Source: Halanaerobacter jeridensis (GTDB taxonomy: Bacteria > Bacillota > Halanaerobiia > Halobacteroidales > Halobacteroidaceae). From it: a DNA stretch of 64,000 nt. Location: NCBI RefSeq assembly GCF_016908315.1, contig NZ_JAFBDQ010000004.1, forward strand, positions 1 through 64,000, written 5' to 3'. This document shows positions 61,572-64,000 of this stretch, piece by piece; positions within the stretch are counted from its first letter, which is position 1; every line of letters begins with the position of its first letter. A program made the position numbers and the translations under genes. The notes beneath the pieces are model-generated. The model was not told the DNA's origin. It searched no databases and saw only the letters and a list, made by a program, of their open reading frames with translations.

Positions 61572-62393
61572 ATGAAACGAAAATTTATATTAATAATTGG
61601 ATTATTAATGATTTTAATGATATCTAATTTTGCTTGTGTTTCAGCTGTTAACAAAAATCTAATTTCTGAGCAAAAAACTCAGGATTTAGAAAAAGTTCTA
61701 GTATCTAGCGTAATAGATGGTGATACAATTAAACTAGCGGATGGTCGGAATGTAAGATTAATTGGTTTAGATACTCCTGAACTTAATCCACCAGATGGGC
61801 CAATTGAATATTATGGTCTGCAGGCTAAAGCATTTACTAAACGGAAACTATTAGGAGAAACTATTTATCTAGAATATGGGAAGGAAAAATTTGATGAATA
61901 TGACCGGACTTTAGCTTATGTCTATTTAGATGATGGTACGATGTTTAATGCTGATTTATTAGAACAAGGTTATGCTCATTTATTAACTATTGCTCCTAAT
62001 ACTAGACATTTGAATACATTTAAAGAAAAAGTTATAACTGCTAGAAGAAATAATAAAGGTTTGTGGCAGGAAAGGAATGCAGGAACAAAGTTGATTTCAT
62101 GGCAAGATGCAGAAGGATATATTGGAGAAAGAGTAGTTGTGACTGGAGAAGTGGTAGATACTTATGATTCAGGAGAAGTTATCTTTTTAAATTTTGCTCA
62201 TAATTATGATGAAACATTCAGTGCAGTTATTTTTGCAAGTGATGAACACAAGTTTGCTGTGGAAGCAGAAGACTATTTTTTAAATCGTCAAGTGCGAATA
62301 CGAGGTGAAATTAAAGAACATAAGGGAGCGCCAGAAATAGTAATTGAAGATCCGACGCAAATTATTAAAAATAGTAAAATAGTTAAGCAGTGA
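61572..62393 (+). CDS. Secreted staphylococcal-nuclease-like nuclease with C-terminal OB domain
   Basis: 273 aa. The signal peptide is FILIIGLLMILMISNFACVS, possibly with a lipobox-like Cys. The thermonuclease domain has VIDGDTIKLADGRNVRLIGL then DTPELNPP, the catalytic Arg in FDEYDRTLAYVYLDDG and the conserved MFNADLLEQGYAHLL. Residues 190-270 form an extra OB-fold-like domain (ERVVVTGEVVDTYDSGEVIF, RQVRIRGEIKEHKGAPEIVI). It probably degrades extracellular DNA or RNA. ATG 61572 lies behind gaggagg. Confidence 0.92.
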   Translation: MKRKFILIIGLLMILMISNFACVSAVNKNLISEQKTQDLEKVLVSSVIDGDTIKLADGRNVRLIGLDTPELNPPDGPIEYYGLQAKAFTKRKLLGETIYLEYGKEKFDEYDRTLAYVYLDDGTMFNADLLEQGYAHLLTIAPNTRHLNTFKEKVITARRNNKGLWQERNAGTKLISWQDAEGYIGERVVVTGEVVDTYDSGEVIFLNFAHNYDETFSAVIFASDEHKFAVEAEDYFLNRQVRIRGEIKEHKGAPEIVIEDPTQIIKNSKIVKQ

Positions 62394-62831
62394 AACAGTA
62401 GTTGGCAGTAAGATGAGCAAGAATTGCTGTATATAGATTGACCAAAAAATCAAGATAAAAGTAGAGAGAAGCGGGCTACACGAAGATTCTTTGTACTTTA
62501 AGACTCGTAGGAGACAGTTAAAATCAAAAGCAAAGTCAAAACCAAAAGACACAATCAAAAAATAAGCAACCTCAAAATGGTATATCTCTGCTCTAACACT
62601 TAAAGTAAGACTGCATTGGTGGGAGATAAAATTATTTCGCAGCGTATTTAAATCTAGCTTTGTAATGAGTCTTAATGAAGTGAAATTAAAGTTAATTTTG
62701 TATTACTTAATTTTCAATTTAAATTAAGTTAAATTCACTTTAATTGAATGAATTTAGACGAATCAAACTAGATTTATAAGTGAAGAAACAATTTTATCTC
62801 CTACTAGCAAGCTACACTTTATATATATAAT
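62394..62831 (+). other. Long gap between nuclease and lacI genes
   Basis: No ribosome-site-supported ORF is seen. The first half (to about 62600) has no structure I can name. The second half is the large palindrome at 62602-62820, followed by a TA-rich run (atatatataa). Confidence 0.6.
62602..62820 (+). repeat. 219-bp imperfect palindrome (MITE-like)
   Basis: The left arm contains gggagataaaattatttc and the right arm the matching gaaacaattttatctcct; further in, taaatctag pairs with ctagattta and gaagtgaaattaaagttaa with ttaaattcactttaattg. The outer ends are aaagt and acttt with TA next to each. The centre is near 62711. It could fold into one long hairpin; no gene inside. Confidence 0.7.
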
Positions 62832-62890
62832 TTGACTTTTAGAAATAAATTGTGTATAATCACAGTGTAGAAAATTGGAATCGTTCCCAA
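62832..62890 (+). promoter_or_regulatory. lacI promoter with overlapping operator
   Basis: TTGACT (62832-62837), 17 bp, TATAAT (62855-62860), then the palindromic ttggaatcgttcccaa (62875-62890) 15 bp downstream. The site is repeated at 63953-63968. Confidence 0.78.
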
Positions 62891-62920
62891 AAGGTATTTC
62901 AGATCAGAAAGGGGGCAAAA

Positions 62921-63928
62921 ATGGCGATTACAATTAAAGAAATTGCTAAATTAGCAGGTGTTTCTAAATCTACAGTGTCAAGAGTGATCAATGATTCAGA
63001 ACATGTAAGTGATAAGGCAAGAGAGAAAGTACAACAAGTAATTAAAGAAACAGGGTATGTGCCCAATTCTTTGGCTAAAAATTTGAAGCGTAATCAGACC
63101 GATACAATTGGCGTTGTACTACCTAAGATTAATACTAGTACTTTTTCTTCAGCTGTAGAAGGAATTAGTAATGTGATGTATCAAAATGGTTATAATTTAT
63201 TATTGACTAATACTAAATTAAATGTTAAAGATGAAATAACTTATCTTAATTTATTGAAGGAAAAACGAGTTAGAGGAATTCTTTTTTTTGCTACTGAGAT
63301 TACTGATGACCACTTAGAAGCATTAAATAAAATAGATATCCCCGTAGTAATTATTGGTCAAGACACTAGTGAAATATTTGATTTCCCTTGTGTTATCCAA
63401 GATGATTTCGATGCTGCTAAAAGCATAGTTAATCATTTAATTCAGCAGGGACATCAAGATATTGCTTATATTGGTGTTGAAGAAAATGATGTAGCTGTGG
63501 GGCAGTTAAGAAAATTAGGTTATTTTGAAGCATTGCAGGAGAATGATTTGAAAACTTTTAGCGATTATATTTATAAAGGCGATTTCAGTATCGAATCAGG
63601 TTGGCAAGGGATGAAAAAAATTATTAATCGAGTTGAGAGATTGCCAAGTGCTGTATTTGCTGTAACTGATCGTTTAGCTTTAGGAGCGATTAAATATCTC
63701 AAACAGAATGGTTATCAAGTTCCTGAAGATATATCTATAGTAGGAATTGGGAATTCCGATATTAGTCCTTGGGTTGACCCTGGTATTACAACAATTAATT
63801 ATGATCATGAACAAACAGGAGAAGAAGCTTCACAAATTTTATTAAAATATATTAATGGTACTAAGCGCGAAGAAAAAAAAGTAATGGATTATCAGATTAT
63901 AAAAAGAGATAGTGTTGCGCAAATTTAG
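62921..63928 (+). CDS. LacI family transcriptional regulator
   Basis: 335 aa. The HTH is IKEIAKLAGVSKSTVSRV with the hinge YVPNSLAKNLKRNQ, and the periplasmic-binding-like ligand domain runs from TIGVVLPKINTSTF through SAVFAVTDRLALGAIKYLKQ to PEDISIVGIGNSDISPWVDP. ATG 62921 lies behind agaaagggggc; the open frame extends 5' through the operator but without a ribosome site. It probably represses itself and the next gene beyond the window, since the same operator flanks it on both sides. The ligand is likely a sugar, unknown. Confidence 0.94.
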   Translation: MAITIKEIAKLAGVSKSTVSRVINDSEHVSDKAREKVQQVIKETGYVPNSLAKNLKRNQTDTIGVVLPKINTSTFSSAVEGISNVMYQNGYNLLLTNTKLNVKDEITYLNLLKEKRVRGILFFATEITDDHLEALNKIDIPVVIIGQDTSEIFDFPCVIQDDFDAAKSIVNHLIQQGHQDIAYIGVEENDVAVGQLRKLGYFEALQENDLKTFSDYIYKGDFSIESGWQGMKKIINRVERLPSAVFAVTDRLALGAIKYLKQNGYQVPEDISIVGIGNSDISPWVDPGITTINYDHEQTGEEASQILLKYINGTKREEKKVMDYQIIKRDSVAQI

Positions 63929-63945
63929 ATCAACACTATTTTTTA
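63909..63945 (+). terminator. Terminator overlapping the lacI stop codon
   Basis: atagtgttg (63909-63917) pairs perfectly with caacactat (63931-63939), followed by a T-run. The left arm lies within the last codons of lacI. Confidence 0.88.
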
Positions 63946-63952
63946 GGTAATT

Positions 63953-63968
63953 TTGGTATCGTTCCCAA
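63953..63968 (+). promoter_or_regulatory. Second LacI-type operator
   Basis: ttggtatcgttcccaa differs from 62875-62890 by one base. It probably belongs to the promoter of the next, unseen gene, the likely target of the regulator. Confidence 0.75.
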
Positions 63969-64000
63969 AATAAAAAATGATTAAAACTATAAATTAATTA

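Overview
The window is low-GC DNA from a Firmicute. Several signs point to the halophilic, spore-forming Halanaerobiales (Halobacteroides/Orenia-like): A+T-rich codon use, an intact sporulation sigma-K gene, two glycine-betaine binding proteins in one betaine ABC operon, and a decayed secreted beta-barrel-like protein ending in Phe that would suit a diderm Firmicute. The taxonomic placement is an inference from gene content, not from a database match. Almost everything is on the + strand; only a ComEC-like metallo-hydrolase and its DUF3006 neighbour are on the - strand.

Region 1 (1-15.5 kb) is core metabolism. A TnpB-like element cut by the left edge abuts alaS. Then comes the conserved Firmicute run alaS-ireB-ruvX-yrzB-mltG-trmR-trhP-udk, ending near sigK. 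It is interrupted between ireB and ruvX by three envelope/cytoskeleton-type genes: a membrane phosphatase-like protein, an FtsA-like ATPase and a baseplate-J-like membrane protein. Region 2 (15.5-20.9 kb) has a MITE-like repeat, a betaine uptake operon behind a consensus promoter and a terminator-like leader hairpin, and five tRNAs (Gly, Lys, Cys, Leu, Val). Region 3 (20.9-22.8 kb) is an AbiEi/AbiEii toxin-antitoxin pair flanked by two copies of the tRNA-Val terminator sequence, with a long inverted repeat as likely operator. Region 4 (22.9-34.9 kb) is sugar metabolism and housekeeping: cupin, an HPr-like protein without either phosphorylation site, a GntR regulator with visible operators, ROK kinase, a GH13 enzyme, CpdB-like nucleotidase, HDOD protein, flavodoxin, Gfo/Idh oxidoreductase, HAD phosphatase and aldose epimerase.

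Region 5 (35.2-40.1 kb) has a large ATPase-remnant/TPR/GAF/GGDEF protein whose GGDEF end is in a -1 frame after a C6A5 run, and a cardiolipin synthase. Region 6 (40.1-52.0 kb) is a complete type I CRISPR-Cas locus. It runs from a decayed 3-repeat array through WYL regulator-cas3-cas8-like-cas7-cas5-cas6, a 5-repeat array, an 87-aa unknown gene, cas1-cas2-cas4, a 57-aa zinc-ribbon gene and a second 5-repeat array. The two effector/adaptation operons share a 21-bp promoter element, and the two leaders carry inverted repeats with a compensatory base change.

Region 7 (52.1-64 kb) has a FliD-like orphan, a lipoprotein, a broken secreted protein gene, an ascorbate-type PTS operon (IIA-IIB-IIC) with a PRD regulator and three upstream decamer sites, a secreted nuclease, a 219-bp imperfect palindrome, and a LacI regulator with the same operator before and after it.
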